64,000 nucleotides of DNA from Kribbella sp. NBC_00382 (lineage in GTDB: Bacteria > Actinomycetota > Actinomycetes > Propionibacteriales > Kribbellaceae), in NCBI RefSeq assembly GCF_036067295.1, contig NZ_CP107954.1:1240001-1304000 (forward strand), read 5' to 3'. The notes beneath the pieces are model-generated. The model saw nothing but the letters and a program-made list of their open reading frames with translations. It was not told where the DNA came from and made no database searches. Within the stretch, counting starts at the first letter, position 1. Every line of letters begins with the position of its first letter. Made by a program: the position numbers and the translations under genes. Shown piece after piece: positions 24,922-35,000 of the stretch.

Positions 24922-26115
24922 ATGGTCTCCCGCATCTCCGCACGTATCGGTGCAATCAGTGAATCGGCCACCCTCGCTGTCGACGCGAAGGCGAAGGCCC
25001 TCAAGGCGGCCGGCCGCCCGGTCATCGGCTTCGGCGCCGGTGAGCCGGACTTCCCGACCCCGGACTACATCGTCGAGGCGGCCGTCGCGGCCGCCCGCGA
25101 TCCCAAGAACCACCGCTACAGCCCGGCGGGTGGTCTGCCCGAGCTCAAGCAGGCCATCGTCGAGAAGACGAAGCGGGATTCCGGCTACGAGATCGAGGCG
25201 TCGCAGGTCCTGGTGACCAACGGCGGCAAGCACGCGGTCTACAACACGTTCGCCACTCTGCTCGACCCGGGCGACGAGGTACTGCTGCCCGCGCCGTACT
25301 GGACGACGTACCCCGAGACGATCCAGCTGGCCGGCGGCGTGCCGGTCGAGGTGCTCGCCGACGAGACCCAGAACTACCTGGTCACCGTCGAGCAGCTCGA
25401 GGCGGCCCGGACCGAGAAGACGAAGGCGCTGCTGTTCTGCTCGCCGTCGAACCCGACCGGCGCGGTGGACACCCCGGAGGCGATCGAGGCGATCGGCCGC
25501 TGGGCCCTCGAGCACGGCATCTGGGTGATCACCGACGAGATCTACGAGCACCTCACCTACGGCGACACCAAGTCGACCTCGCTGCCGGTCGCGGTACCGG
25601 AGCTGGCCGACCAGACCGTCGTCCTGAACGGCGTCGCCAAGACGTACGCGATGACCGGCTGGCGGGTCGGCTGGATGATCGGCCCGAAGGACGTCATCAA
25701 GGCCGCGACGAACCTGCAGTCGCACCAGACCTCGAACGTCTGCAACGTCGCCCAGCGGGCCGCGATCGCCGCGCTGACCGGTGACCTGAGCGCGGTCGAC
25801 GAGATGAAGCTGGCCTTCGACCGCCGCCGCAAACTGATGGTGCAGATGCTCAACGACATCCCCGGCATCGAGTGCCCGGAGCCGACCGGCGCGTTCTACG
25901 CCTACCCGTCGGTCAAGGGCGTGCTCGGCCGCGAGATCAACGGCAAGGCGGCAAACACCTCGACCGATCTGGCCGGCATCATCCTCGACGAGGTCGAGGT
26001 CGCGGTCGTGCCCGGCGAGGCGTTCGGCGCTCCGGGCTACTTGCGGCTCTCCTACGCCCTGGGCGACGCAGACCTGACCGAGGGCGTCTCCCGGATCGCC
26101 AAGCTGCTCAGCTGA
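24922..26115 (+). CDS. aspC: Aspartate aminotransferase-like PLP enzyme
   Basis: Class I aminotransferase, 397 aa, probable aspartate:2-oxoglutarate transaminase. The PLP lysine is in [16 protein letters not shown], the substrate Arg in [15 protein letters not shown], and [14 protein letters not shown] is the N-terminal hallmark. ATG 24922 is chosen because [20 protein letters not shown] matches the usual family start; an in-frame ATG at 24913 is possible. It is followed by a strong terminator. Aromatic substrates cannot be ruled out. Confidence 0.92.
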   Translation: MVSRISARIGAISESATLAVDAKAKALKAAGRPVIGFGAGEPDFPTPDYIVEAAVAAARDPKNHRYSPAGGLPELKQAIVEKTKRDSGYEIEASQVLVTNGGKHAVYNTFATLLDPGDEVLLPAPYWTTYPETIQLAGGVPVEVLADETQNYLVTVEQLEAARTEKTKALLFCSPSNPTGAVDTPEAIEAIGRWALEHGIWVITDEIYEHLTYGDTKSTSLPVAVPELADQTVVLNGVAKTYAMTGWRVGWMIGPKDVIKAATNLQSHQTSNVCNVAQRAAIAALTGDLSAVDEMKLAFDRRRKLMVQMLNDIPGIECPEPTGAFYAYPSVKGVLGREINGKAANTSTDLAGIILDEVEVAVVPGEAFGAPGYLRLSYALGDADLTEGVSRIAKLLS

Positions 26116-26121
26116 CCACCC

Positions 26122-26161
26122 CCGACAGACCGCCCGGTTTCTCCTCTGGGCGGTCTGTCGG
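26122..26161 (+). terminator. Terminator after the aminotransferase gene
   Basis: Perfect 14-bp stem CCGACAGACCGCCC/GGGCGGTCTGTCGG with a 12-nt loop, 6 nt after the stop codon. It ends only 12 nt before the adenosine deaminase start, so that gene needs its own, possibly leaderless, promoter (a TAACCT hexamer lies at 26162-26167). Confidence 0.85.
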
Positions 26162-26173
26162 TAACCTTCTGTA

Positions 26174-27220
26174 ATGACGGATCGGGACCTGCGGCTGCTG
26201 CCGAAGACCCACCTGCACCTGCACTTCAGCGGGTCGATGCGGCACCTCACCCTGGTCGAGCTGGCCGACAAGCACGGTGTGCGGCTGCCCGACGCTCTGC
26301 GCACCGATTGGCCGCCGCAGCTGTCCGCGGCCGACGAGCGCGGCTGGTTCCGCTTCCAGCGCCTGTACGACGTCGCCCGGTCGGTACTCCGCACCGAGGA
26401 TGACGTCCGTCGCCTGGTCCGGGAGGCGGCCGAGGACGATCGCGCGGACGGCTCCCGCTGGCTGGAGATCCAGGTCGACCCATCCGGGTATGCGAGCCGA
26501 TTCCGCGGCATCACCGAGTTCACCGACCTGGTACTAGACGCCGCCCGCGACGCCTCGGCGAGCACCGGGATCTCGGTCCAGGTCGTCATCGCCGCCAACC
26601 GCACCAGGCATCCCCTCGACGCGCGGACCCTTGCCCGGCTCGCCGCGCAGTACGTGGGCCGTGGAGTGGTCGGCTTCGGCCTGTCCAACGACGAGCGACG
26701 CGGTACTACGTCCGAGTTCGCCCCGGCGTTCCGGATAGCCCGTCATGCGGGCCTTCTGTCCGCACCTCATGGCGGCGAACTCTGTGGCCCCGCGACCGTG
26801 CGGACCTGCCTCGACGAGCTCGGTGCCGGGCGGATCGGACATGGCGTGCGCTCCGTCGAAGACCCCGACCTGCTGAAGCGAGTGGTCGACGCCCAGGTCG
26901 CGCTGGAGGTCTGCCCGGCGTCCAACGTGTCGCTGGGGGTCTACCGGCGCCCGGAGGATGTGCCGCTACGACAGCTGTACGAGGCGGGCGCCCGGATCGC
27001 GTTGGGTGCCGACGACCCGTTGCTGTTCGGCTCGCGGCTGGCCGAGCAGTACGAGACGGCCAGGAGCGTGCACGGCTTCACCGACGCCGAACTGGCCGAC
27101 CTGGCGAGGGGCTCGGTGCTCGCGTCGACCGCACCATCCGAAGTACAGAAGAGCTTGCTCGGTGAGATCGACCAGTGGCTCGGTGTCGACCAGCCGGTAT
27201 CGGTTCCCACTGCGTTCTAG
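26174..27220 (+). CDS. add: Adenosine deaminase family protein
   Basis: Zinc hydrolase converting adenosine to inosine, 348 aa. The metal motif is [11 protein letters not shown] near residue 11 (the usual form is HxHxDG; here Phe replaces Asp, as in some family members acting on other purines). It also has [11 protein letters not shown] (zinc His, catalytic Glu), the GHG turn in RIGHGVRS and [10 protein letters not shown] (zinc Asp). No ribosome binding site is visible and a -10-like TAACCT stands 7 nt before ATG, so a leaderless mRNA is likely. Confidence 0.88.
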   Translation: MTDRDLRLLPKTHLHLHFSGSMRHLTLVELADKHGVRLPDALRTDWPPQLSAADERGWFRFQRLYDVARSVLRTEDDVRRLVREAAEDDRADGSRWLEIQVDPSGYASRFRGITEFTDLVLDAARDASASTGISVQVVIAANRTRHPLDARTLARLAAQYVGRGVVGFGLSNDERRGTTSEFAPAFRIARHAGLLSAPHGGELCGPATVRTCLDELGAGRIGHGVRSVEDPDLLKRVVDAQVALEVCPASNVSLGVYRRPEDVPLRQLYEAGARIALGADDPLLFGSRLAEQYETARSVHGFTDAELADLARGSVLASTAPSEVQKSLLGEIDQWLGVDQPVSVPTAF

Positions 27221-27297
27221 CGGGTGCACGAGGAGTGCTCGCCGGGTGCATGACGAGGGCATTGCGGCGGGCTGGGAGCGGGCCTAACTTTGCGTGC

Positions 27298-28665
27298 ATG
27301 ACGCCGACGAAGATCCTGCTGCCCGAGGACGAGCTGCCGACCCGCTGGTACAACGTGCTGCACGATCTGCCCACGCCTCCGCCACCGGTGCTGCATCCGG
27401 GCACCGGGCAACCTGTGGGGCCGGATGACCTTGCTCCGCTGTTCCCGATGGACCTGATCCTGCAAGAGGTGTCGCAGGAGCAGTACATCGACATCCCGGG
27501 CGAGGTGCTCGACGTCTACCGGTTGTGGCGGCCGAGTCCGCTCTATCGCGCGCACCGGCTGGAGAAGGCGCTCGATACGCCGGCCCGGATCTACTACAAG
27601 TACGAGGGCGTCTCCCCCGCCGGCTCGCACAAGCCGAACACGGCAGTGCCGCAGGCCTACTACAACGCCAAGTCAGGAGTCCGGAAGCTCACGACCGAGA
27701 CGGGCGCCGGGCAGTGGGGCACCGCGCTGGCGTTCGCGTGCGCGCAGTACGGGCTGGAGTGCGAGGTCTGGCAGGTGCGGGCTTCGTACGACCAGAAGCC
27801 GTACCGGCGGACGATGATGGAGGTGTTCGGGGCGACCGTGCACCCGAGCCCGTCGGACCTGACCGAGTCGGGGCGGAGGATCCTTGCCGAGAACCCTGAT
27901 TCCACCGGGTCGCTCGGGATCGCGATCAGCGAAGCGGTCGAGATGGCGGTCGCCGATCCGACCGTGCACTACGCGCTCGGCAGCGTGCTCAACCACGTAC
28001 TGCTGCACCAGACGATCATCGGCGAGGAAGCGCTGATGCAGCTCGCGATGGTCGGCGAGACTCCCGATGTACTGGTCGGCTGCACCGGTGGCGGGTCGAA
28101 CTTCGGCGGGCTCGCGTTCCCGTTCCTGCGGGAGAAATGGGCGGGCCGGATGTCACCCGTCGTACGGGCCGTGGAGCCGGCCGCGTGTCCGTCGCTGACG
28201 CAGGGCACGTACGCCTACGACTTCGGCGACACGATCGGGATGACGCCGCTGATGAAGATGCACACGCTCGGGCACGACTTCGTGCCGGATCCGATCCATG
28301 CGGGTGGGCTCCGGTACCACGGGATGAGCCCGCTGATCAGCCACCTCTACGAGACGGGCGAGATCGAGGCGATCGCGAAGCCGCAGTCGGAGTGTTTCGC
28401 CGCCGGAGTGCTGTTCGCGCGGTCCGAGGGAATCTTGCCGGCGCCGGAGCCGACGCATGCGCTGGCCGCGGCGATCGAGGAAGCCCAACGCTGCAAGGAG
28501 TCCGGCGAGGAGAAGGTCATCCTCACGGCACTCTGCGGACACGGACACCTGGATCTGGCGGCGTACGACGCATATCTGTCGGGCGCGATGACCGACCGAG
28601 CGTGGGACGACGCCGAGCTACAGGCTTCTGTCGCGGCTGCACTGGAGAAGCTGCCTGCGGTCTAG
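27298..28665 (+). CDS. TrpB-like PLP enzyme (TrpB2 type)
   Basis: Tryptophan synthase beta-like protein of the longer TrpB2 class, 455 aa. It shows the PLP lysine in [14 protein letters not shown], the phosphate-binding glycine loop [11 protein letters not shown] and the C-terminal [15 protein letters not shown]. No trpA or other trp genes are nearby, so it may act as a stand-alone indole- or serine-using enzyme. ATG 27298 is chosen by homology of the N-terminal [20 protein letters not shown]. Confidence 0.92.
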   Translation: MTPTKILLPEDELPTRWYNVLHDLPTPPPPVLHPGTGQPVGPDDLAPLFPMDLILQEVSQEQYIDIPGEVLDVYRLWRPSPLYRAHRLEKALDTPARIYYKYEGVSPAGSHKPNTAVPQAYYNAKSGVRKLTTETGAGQWGTALAFACAQYGLECEVWQVRASYDQKPYRRTMMEVFGATVHPSPSDLTESGRRILAENPDSTGSLGIAISEAVEMAVADPTVHYALGSVLNHVLLHQTIIGEEALMQLAMVGETPDVLVGCTGGGSNFGGLAFPFLREKWAGRMSPVVRAVEPAACPSLTQGTYAYDFGDTIGMTPLMKMHTLGHDFVPDPIHAGGLRYHGMSPLISHLYETGEIEAIAKPQSECFAAGVLFARSEGILPAPEPTHALAAAIEEAQRCKESGEEKVILTALCGHGHLDLAAYDAYLSGAMTDRAWDDAELQASVAAALEKLPAV

Positions 28666-29168
28666 AAGCGCTTCCACCAGGGTTTGGGGGTCTTCGAGGG
28701 TGCGTTGAGCCAGTCCTCGGGGACTGCCCAGCCCTTGGCGGCGATCGCGTCGAAGTACTGGATCTTGAGGGTGTGGGGCAGCCAATACGTCGCTCTGCTC
28801 TTGTCGGTCACCTCGAAGTAGGTGGTCCGGCGGCGCTGGCTCCACACGGTCGCCAGGTCGGAGCAGTAGGCGAGCCGGGTGAAGTCCCAGCGAGCCTGCA
28901 CGTCATCCAGGTCGTACGAGCGCTCCGCCACGACCAGCAGCCGCCGCTGCGGCGCAGGCTCGTTGCCGATGGCATCGATCAGCTCCCGGACGACGGCACG
29001 GTCGTCGGTCATCTCCTCCGGCAGGTAAAGCTGCCTGGGGTCCAGCGCTGCCGTCTCGAGCCGGGGCCGGGCGACCTCGAGGAAGGTCTCCAGCAGCGCG
29101 AAGGCCTCCTCAGCCCGCCCGAACCGGCGCAACTCGGCACGCAACGTCGTCACTGCTTCTTCGGCCAC
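28662..29168 (-). CDS. Hypothetical protein
   Basis: 168-aa soluble protein with no domain I recognise. The N-terminal half is helical ([20 protein letters not shown]), the middle contains [20 protein letters not shown] and the C-terminus is aromatic and basic ([11 protein letters not shown]). I place the start at GTG 29168; a longer frame reaching 29426 would overlap the start of the divergent regulator. The stop overlaps the TrpB2 stop by 4 nt, convergently. Confidence 0.6.
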   Translation of the reverse strand: MAEEAVTTLRAELRRFGRAEEAFALLETFLEVARPRLETAALDPRQLYLPEEMTDDRAVVRELIDAIGNEPAPQRRLLVVAERSYDLDDVQARWDFTRLAYCSDLATVWSQRRRTTYFEVTDKSRATYWLPHTLKIQYFDAIAAKGWAVPEDWLNAPSKTPKPWWKRF

Positions 29169-29295
29169 CTGCCAAAGCCTAAGCGGGGTTGGGAAACGGG
29201 GCAGCTCGGGGCATCGCGGGGCAGCTTGGGGCAGCTCGTCCACAGGGGCCCTGAAGACCGTCGCGGAGCGTGTCCGGGCACCTACAGTTACCGCC

Positions 29296-30678
29296 ATGTC
29301 AGAGTCGAACGAGTTGTTGCGAGCCGCCCGGGAACGGACGCCGTCCCCCAACACCCCGGGCGCGCACCTGTCCCGCGCGGAGCTGGCCGAGGCGGTCTGC
29401 GCCTGGCTGTGGGCGACCACCGACACGAGGTACGAGCTGGATGGGCATTACATCGCCAAGCTCGAACGCGGCGCGGTGCGCTGGCCGGGCGCGGCGTACC
29501 GGGCCGGGCTGCGCGAGGTGCTGCACGTCGCCACCGACAGTGAGCTGGGCTTCAACCAGGCGGGGGCATCGGGCCCGCTCGCGCCGGAGGCGACCAGCTG
29601 CTCGATGGCCGGGATGGAGGACAAGCTGATCGATGCTGCCGACCAGTCGATCTCGCTGCTCGCGCTGGCCGAGGAGTCGAACGTCGGCGGCCTCACCGTC
29701 GAGCAGCTGCACGCGGACATCCAGCGGATCGCGCAGAACTACCTCAAGGTGCCGACCAAGGCGCTGTTCCAGCGCAGCCTCGCCGTCCGCGACCGCGCCT
29801 TCAAACTGCTCGGCGGCCGGCAGCCACCGCAGCAGACCCGCGACCTGTACGCCGCTGCGGGCTGGGCGCTGACGCTGCTCGGCTGGATGTCAGTCGACCT
29901 CGGCCGACCGGAGGTCGCGGAGAGCCATACGCGGACTGCCTGGGCGTGTGCCGACGCCTCGGGCTACGACGAGCTGCGCGCCTGGGTCCGGGCCACCCAG
30001 CACACCACCGCCTTCTGGCAGGACGACATCGACCACGCGCTGGACTTCGCCCTCGACGGCCTGCGCTACGCAGCCGGTACCTCCGCCCTCTTCCTGGCGT
30101 CGGCCGCCGCCCTGGACCTCACCCGAGCCGGCCGGACCGACGAAGCCCGCGCCATGCTCGACCAGGCCAAGCGCACGAAGCCCGACCCTTCGGTGCCTGA
30201 GCTCGGCGGCCTCTTCCTCTGTACTCCGGAACGCGCCGAAGGCCTCTGGTCCGACGCCTACCTCACCCTGGGTCAGCCCCAGCTGACTCTGGACCATGCG
30301 AACCACAGCGTCGCCCTCTTCGAGTCCGCACCACATGCCCTGCGCAACCCCGGTTCCGAACGCATGGCCCGCCTCCAGCAGGCAAAGGCCCACCTCCTCC
30401 TCGGAGAGCTGGACGGCGCCCGGGAGGCTCTCACCCCAGTCCTCGCCACCAGGACGGAGTACAGAGTGCGCCCCCTGATCCACCGGGTCAGCGAGGTAGC
30501 CGCCCTGACCCGCTCCACCCCCTACGCCGACGACCCCAAAGCTCAGTCGCTCCAGGCCGTCATCCGAGAGTTCACCCGCTTCCCCGCCACCACCCGCGAC
30601 CCCCTCGACGAGATAGCACAGGGCGAACCGGACACAACGACAGGTAGTAGCAGACGGAAGAGTCTCAGCAAACGCTAG
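29296..30678 (+). CDS. XRE-type regulator with TPR-like repeats
   Basis: 460-aa protein of the type common in Streptomyces and relatives: an N-terminal helix-turn-helix part (LSRAELAEAVCAWLWATTDT, then HYIAKLERGAVRW) followed by helical tetratricopeptide-like repeats from about residue 150 (for example AAGWALTLLGWMSVDLGRPE, then AKAHLLLGELDGAREALTPV). Probably senses a protein or peptide signal through the repeats. The C-terminal about 20 residues are disordered and basic. Targets unknown. Confidence 0.8.
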   Translation: MSESNELLRAARERTPSPNTPGAHLSRAELAEAVCAWLWATTDTRYELDGHYIAKLERGAVRWPGAAYRAGLREVLHVATDSELGFNQAGASGPLAPEATSCSMAGMEDKLIDAADQSISLLALAEESNVGGLTVEQLHADIQRIAQNYLKVPTKALFQRSLAVRDRAFKLLGGRQPPQQTRDLYAAAGWALTLLGWMSVDLGRPEVAESHTRTAWACADASGYDELRAWVRATQHTTAFWQDDIDHALDFALDGLRYAAGTSALFLASAAALDLTRAGRTDEARAMLDQAKRTKPDPSVPELGGLFLCTPERAEGLWSDAYLTLGQPQLTLDHANHSVALFESAPHALRNPGSERMARLQQAKAHLLLGELDGAREALTPVLATRTEYRVRPLIHRVSEVAALTRSTPYADDPKAQSLQAVIREFTRFPATTRDPLDEIAQGEPDTTTGSSRRKSLSKR

Positions 30679-30709
30679 GCCGGCGCTTGGCAGGGTCCTT
30701 CTCCTTTCA

Positions 30710-31442
30710 CTACGTCCTGTCCTTCTGCACACCGCCCCTTTGCACCAGAGCCGCCCGGATCATGTCCCCCACCCACTCCGGCTCGGCCAGCACCTGCCAG
30801 TAGGTGAACCGCAGCACCAGCCACCCCGCCGCCACCAACTCGTCGTAGCGGCGACAGTCGGCGGCGAAGTCACCACTCGACCCGTGGAACGCGAATCCTT
30901 CCGCCTCCAACGCGATCCGGGCCTCCTGATGCCCAAGGTCGACCCGCACCTCGAAGCCGCCGGTCTCCACCCGGAGCTGAGGCGTGAACCCATCGATCCG
31001 CTGTGTCAGCAGCAACGAACGGCGGAATACGACCGCAATCGAGAACCGTACGCAGCACCGAGGTGATCCTTTCCGACCGATCTCCGGCCGCGATCGGCGC
31101 CCAATGCAGTACTGCCGGCGGCCCTTTCCTCGGGCGGCGCTTCGGCGGGATGGTGATGTGCGGCTTCTCCGGTGTGGCGAGGATCGGGAGCCCCCAGGCT
31201 GCTGCGGCACTCAGGTGCGACACAACGCCGGCGTAGGCCACTGCGACTTGCTTGTCGGTCCCGGTCGTGACGCCGCCGGATCTCTCGGCGTCACTCGCTG
31301 GAAGGGTGTAGATCCCTCGTGCGAGCCGCTCGATCACTCCACTCTTCACCGCAGCGTCAAGCTTGCGGCGCGTGGTGACCGCACGCAGTTCCGTGAAGGT
31401 GGCATGGCCGTTGCCGGCCAGCACGTCCACGACTGATTGCAC
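30710..31442 (-). pseudogene. Decayed AbiEi-antitoxin-domain/DUF559 gene
   Basis: The first frame (from ATG 31442) encodes an N-terminal winged-helix AbiEi-type domain (LAGNGHATFTELRAVTTRRK, then RGIYTLPASDAERS) running to ITSVLRTVLDC near 31070. The DUF559 endonuclease-like C-terminus (VRVDLGHQEARIALEAEGFA, then AAGWLVLRFTYWQVL) lies in another frame and ends at 30710. Intact relatives have about 60-80 residues between these parts that are missing here. So a frameshift plus internal deletion has broken the gene. Confidence 0.75.
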
Positions 31443-31510
31443 CCGCCGATGGTGGCTTGTTCAGGGTCGTTGTGTTCGGAGGCTGCAAAGGCCCTGGCCT
31501 GAACCGGCTG

Positions 31511-31759
31511 TCAGTTCCCGGTGAGAATGGCGATCAGGTAAAGCACCAGGAGAACGGCGATGTTCATCCCGGCCCCGAGAGCCGCCGGCCCGGGCGACTT
31601 GCGCAGGAGGACCAGGGCAGCCACAACGCCCAGCAGAGCCACCGGGAGAGCGACGATGACCCCGAACAGCAGGCCCAAGATCAGCGCCAGCACCGCCAGA
31701 CCGCCGGCCTTCAGCAAGGGCCGGCGTCGCACGGCCGAGTCATTCATCGTCGATATCAT
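31511..31759 (-). CDS. Small two-helix membrane protein
   Basis: 82-aa hydrophobic protein with a basic N-terminus (SAVRRRPLLKAGG) and membrane segments LAVLALILGLLFGVIVALPV, continuing into VALLGVVAALVLL, and GAGMNIAVLLVLYLIAIL. GGAGG stands just before ATG 31759, which decides the start over longer frames. No family recognised. Confidence 0.65.
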   Translation of the reverse strand: MISTMNDSAVRRRPLLKAGGLAVLALILGLLFGVIVALPVALLGVVAALVLLRKSPGPAALGAGMNIAVLLVLYLIAILTGN

Positions 31760-31867
31760 CAGTCCTCCGCTGTCTGACTCGCACAGGAGTACAGCGTCGG
31801 CGCATCGAGGACCTGGATCAATAGATCGGCGCTGCAACAACCAGCAAGCACCTCGCCAATGAGTTGA

Positions 31868-33058
31868 TCAGAGGCTGCAGTTCACCAGGACTGGTTCGTT
31901 GACGAGGGTGATGTTGAAGGCGTGGTGGACCTGGGTGCGGACGTGAGTGGCCAGGGCCAGGAGTTCCTTCGAGGTGGCGTTGCCTCGGTTGGTGAGGGCG
32001 AGGGTGTGTTTGGTGGAGACGGCAGCGTCGCCGATCGAGAAGCCCTTGGGGATACCGGCGTGTTCGATCAGCCAGGCGGCGCTGGTCTTCACGCGTCCGT
32101 CGGGCTGGGGCCATTGGGGGGCTCCGGCGGGGACCTCGGCGGTGGTGTCGAGGAGGGGGTTGGTGAAGAAGGAGCCGGCGCTCCAGGTGTCGTGGTCCTC
32201 GGGGTCGAGGACCATGCCCTTGCTGCGGCGCAGGGCGAGGACGGCCTCGCGGACCTCGGTCATCGGGGCGCGGGAGCCGGGCTCGACGTCGAGGGTGCGG
32301 GCCAGTTCGGCGTACCCGATCGGAGCGGAGAGGTCGCCAAGGGGGAGCTGGAAGGCGACCTCCAGTACGGCGTACCGGCTGGGGTCTGCCTTGAAGCGGG
32401 AGTTGCGGTAGGTGAAGCCGCAGTTGGCGGCGAAGATCGTGCGGACCGCGTTGTCGACCCGGTCCCAGACGCGGACGGATGCGATCGTCTCGGCGACCTC
32501 GTGCCCGTAGGCGCCGACATTCTGGACCGGGGTCGAGCCGGCCAGTCCGGGGATGCCGGACATCGACTCGAGGCCGCTCCACTCCTCGGCGATAGCGCGC
32601 TGTACTACGGCGTCCCAGTCCTCACCGGCTTGCACGTGGATCATCGCGCCGGAGCAGGCGTCCGCGTCGACCCGGATGCCGCGGGTGGCGATCTTGACGA
32701 CCGTTCCGCGGAAGCCCTCGTCGCCGATCACCACGTTGCTGCCGCCGGACAACAGCAGTACCGGCTGAGCGGCCGCGTCGGCCTCGCGGACCGCGTCGAT
32801 CAACTCCTGCTCGGTGGTCACCTCGATCAGCTGGTCGGCGGGACCGCCGATCCGCAAGGTGGTGAAGTCCGCCAACCGGACGTCCTTGGCCACGGCGGCT
32901 CCTGCAGCTCCGGCGACCGGGGTAACGGTGGCCGGGGCGTCCGTGGCCGGGGTGCCGATGGTTGAGGCGTCGGTAGCGGGGGCGTCGGTGACCGGGTCAC
33001 CGGTGGCTGAGGCGTCGGTGGCAGGTGTGTCGGTGGCCGGGGGGTGCGGAGTGGTCAC
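31868..33058 (-). CDS. murB: UDP-N-acetylenolpyruvoylglucosamine reductase (MurB) with repetitive N-terminus
   Basis: FAD enzyme of peptidoglycan precursor synthesis, 396 aa. Core motifs are TTLRIGGPADQLIEV, LLSGGSNVVIGDEGFRG, IPGLAGSTPVQNVGAYG and SAGSFFTNPLL, with the C-terminal VNEPVLVNCSL. The first about 58 residues are a Thr/Ala/Pro/Asp-rich repeat (variants of PATDAPATDAS), unusual for a cytosolic enzyme. GTG 33058 overlaps the hadB stop (GTGA), supporting this start. A GTG just before the core is the alternative. Confidence 0.93.
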   Translation of the reverse strand: MTTPHPPATDTPATDASATGDPVTDAPATDASTIGTPATDAPATVTPVAGAAGAAVAKDVRLADFTTLRIGGPADQLIEVTTEQELIDAVREADAAAQPVLLLSGGSNVVIGDEGFRGTVVKIATRGIRVDADACSGAMIHVQAGEDWDAVVQRAIAEEWSGLESMSGIPGLAGSTPVQNVGAYGHEVAETIASVRVWDRVDNAVRTIFAANCGFTYRNSRFKADPSRYAVLEVAFQLPLGDLSAPIGYAELARTLDVEPGSRAPMTEVREAVLALRRSKGMVLDPEDHDTWSAGSFFTNPLLDTTAEVPAGAPQWPQPDGRVKTSAAWLIEHAGIPKGFSIGDAAVSTKHTLALTNRGNATSKELLALATHVRTQVHHAFNITLVNEPVLVNCSL

Positions 33059-33468
33059 GGGAGTCGCACGACCGCTCGGGCTCGGCCCAGGACTTTTTCT
33101 TCGCCGGCCAAGGCGGTGATGTCGATCTCGGCGTGGCCGTCGCCGGTCAGCTTGTCGACCTTGGCGGAGAAGGTGACCGTGGCGCCCTTCTCGTCATCCG
33201 GTACGACGACGAACTTCGTGAACCGCACCCCGTACTCGACCAGGTCAGCCGGGTCGTCCAGCCAGTCGGTGACAACGCGGGCCGCGCTAGCCATCGTGAG
33301 CATCCCGTGCGCGATCACGCCGGGCAGCCCGAGAGCAGCCGCCATCCGGTCGTTCCAGTGGATCGGGTTGAAGTCGCCACTCGCACCGGCGTACCGAACG
33401 AGGTCCTCGCGCCGCAACGTGATGGTCAGCGGCGGCAACTCAGTTCCGACCTCGACAGGCGTGCTCAT
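33055..33468 (-). CDS. hadB: MaoC-like dehydratase, HadB type
   Basis: 137-aa hot-dog-fold hydratase, the catalytic subunit of a (3R)-hydroxyacyl-ACP dehydratase. It shows the hydratase-2 motif YAGASGDFNPIHWNDRMAAA (Asp/His pair) followed by GVIAHGMLTMASAARVV. It overlaps hadA and murB by 4 nt each. In mycobacteria HadAB acts in type II fatty acid elongation; the role in this organism is inferred. Confidence 0.9.
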   Translation of the reverse strand: MSTPVEVGTELPPLTITLRREDLVRYAGASGDFNPIHWNDRMAAALGLPGVIAHGMLTMASAARVVTDWLDDPADLVEYGVRFTKFVVVPDDEKGATVTFSAKVDKLTGDGHAEIDITALAGEEKVLGRARAVVRLP

Positions 33469-33887
33469 GAGTCCGCCCGGTTGTGCGAGATCGTCGACGT
33501 GGAGGTGGCGATCGGCTCGCCGTCGACGGTGGTCAGCGCGGTCTCGTACATGATCACCTCGACGTCACCGGCCTTGCGCACGGTGGTGATGGTGGCGGTC
33601 GCGGCGATCTCGTCGCCGGCCTTGATCGGGCGGGTGTAGCTGAACTTCTGCGCGCCGTGCACGATCCGGTCCAGCCGCAGCCCGAGCTCCGCGTCGGCGA
33701 GCATCACGAGCAGCGCAGGGTTGGCGACCATGAAGGCGAAGGTCGGTGGTGCGACCGCGTCAACTCCCCGGTACGCCGGGTTGGGATCGCCGATCGCGTC
33801 GGCGAACTCCCGGATCTTCTCCCGGCCGACCTGGTAGGACTCGGCGGCCGAATAGCTCCGGCCGACCATCGTGGCGTCGATCGTCAT
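33465..33887 (-). CDS. hadA: MaoC N-terminal domain protein, HadA type
   Basis: 140-aa non-catalytic partner of HadB with the FAS1-dehydratase-like hot-dog fold: SYQVGREKIREFADAIGDPN, then APPTFAFMVANPALLVML and GAQKFSYTRPIKAGDEIAAT. 4-nt overlap with hadB. The hadA-hadB pair near rpmG and tRNA genes matches the actinobacterial order. Confidence 0.9.
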   Translation of the reverse strand: MTIDATMVGRSYSAAESYQVGREKIREFADAIGDPNPAYRGVDAVAPPTFAFMVANPALLVMLADAELGLRLDRIVHGAQKFSYTRPIKAGDEIAATATITTVRKAGDVEVIMYETALTTVDGEPIATSTSTISHNRADS

Positions 33888-33964
33888 GTCCAGTAACCCT
33901 ACTGGCAGACTGTGACCAGAGTGCCGCCACCCACTCCTCCCGAGACGGAAGGGTCAGGACGAAG

Positions 33965-34723
33965 GTGACGGCAGGACGGGGAGGTGTAGCCGGTTTGGCC
34001 CGCTACGCCCCGAGGTACGGGCTGGAGATCGGCGAGCCGAGCGGGACCGACTGGCTCAGGGTCGATCGGCTGCTCGAACCGGACGGTCCGGAGCTGACCG
34101 AGCTGCTCAAGCGCGACCACGACGCGAGCGACCACGTCTCGGCCCACGCGAACGCGCTCAGCCTGATGTCCTTCTACGCGGGCCGCGCCCCGGCGACCGC
34201 ACTGCTGCTCTGGGCCCTCGAAGGCCGCGTCCTCGACATCCGCCCGCACAACCTCTGGGTGAAGCCCCACGACGGCCACGGCATCGCCTCCGTCGCCGTC
34301 CGCTCGGCCGACTTCCTCCCCGGCGACCTGCAGACCCTGTACGACGTGGTGCTGACGCAGCACCTGCTCCCTCTCTCGGCCGAGCTCCACCGCCGAACCC
34401 GAGCCGGCCTCCGCCAACTCCACGGCGGCGTCGCCGCAGGTTGCGCCATGGCCTTCTGCGCCGCCACCCGCGAGCAGGAAACGGTAGCCCCGTCCTTCCT
34501 CCTGGACCGCTGGCAAACCTTCATCACCAACGCCCCCGCCGGCCTCTCCCGCCTGGGCGAGGTCACCGAAGCAGCCGGCAAACTCGTCTACCTCCGCAAC
34601 ACCTGCTGCCTCTACTACACGAGCACCAAGGGCTGCGGCACCGTCTGCGGCTCCTGCTGCCTGACCTCCCGCGAAGACCGCCTCACCGCCTACGCGGCCG
34701 GCAAGCCCATCCTCACCGTCTGA
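33965..34723 (+). CDS. FhuF-like (2Fe-2S) protein
   Basis: 252-aa protein with the FhuF C-terminal cluster motif: YLRNTCCLYYTSTKGCGT and CGSCC, that is Cys-Cys then Cys-x3-Cys-x2-Cys-Cys, near the end. FhuF proteins reduce ferric siderophores in the cytoplasm. GTG 33965 with GGAAGG upstream. It stands alone with no siderophore genes nearby, and is followed by a bidirectional terminator. Confidence 0.85.
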   Translation: MTAGRGGVAGLARYAPRYGLEIGEPSGTDWLRVDRLLEPDGPELTELLKRDHDASDHVSAHANALSLMSFYAGRAPATALLLWALEGRVLDIRPHNLWVKPHDGHGIASVAVRSADFLPGDLQTLYDVVLTQHLLPLSAELHRRTRAGLRQLHGGVAAGCAMAFCAATREQETVAPSFLLDRWQTFITNAPAGLSRLGEVTEAAGKLVYLRNTCCLYYTSTKGCGTVCGSCCLTSREDRLTAYAAGKPILTV

Positions 34724-34733
34724 GAACAGCGAA

Positions 34734-34762
34734 AGGCCCGCTTCGCGAAACGAAGCGGGCCT
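34734..34762. terminator. Bidirectional terminator between FhuF-like gene and rpmG
   Basis: Perfect 12-bp stem AGGCCCGCTTCG/CGAAGCGGGCCT with a 5-nt loop, between two convergent genes, 10 nt after one stop and 19 nt after the other. Confidence 0.8.
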
Positions 34763-34781
34763 GACGTGAAGACTGCTGAGG

Positions 34782-34949
34782 TCAGCGGGTCTCGCGGTGG
34801 TCGGTGTGGTCGTTGCAGCGGGCGCAGTACTTCTTCAGCTCAAGACGGTCCGGGTCGTTGCGCCGGTTCTTCTTGGTGATGTAGTTGCGCTCCTTGCAGA
34901 CCGTGCACGCAAGGGTGATCTTCGGGCGGACGTCGCTTGCCTTAGCCAT
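34782..34949 (-). CDS. rpmG: 50S ribosomal protein L33
   Basis: 55-aa large-subunit protein. Zinc-binding form with two Cys pairs, CTVC and CARC (C+ type), and the typical [20 protein letters not shown]. The start is ATG 34949 after AGAGGCAGTA; a longer frame is not family-like. It lies downstream of the two tRNA genes. Confidence 0.97.
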   Translation of the reverse strand: MAKASDVRPKITLACTVCKERNYITKKNRRNDPDRLELKKYCARCNDHTDHRETR

Positions 34950-35000
34950 TACTGCCTCTTTTGTCTGGAACGCGCAACTGGAGTGATCGCGTTCTCGAAG

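Noticed and set aside
24817..26688. 623-codon open frame antisense to the aminotransferase and adenosine deaminase genes
   Set aside because: It mirrors two well-conserved genes on the other strand; its product is Arg/Asp/Gly-rich without motifs.
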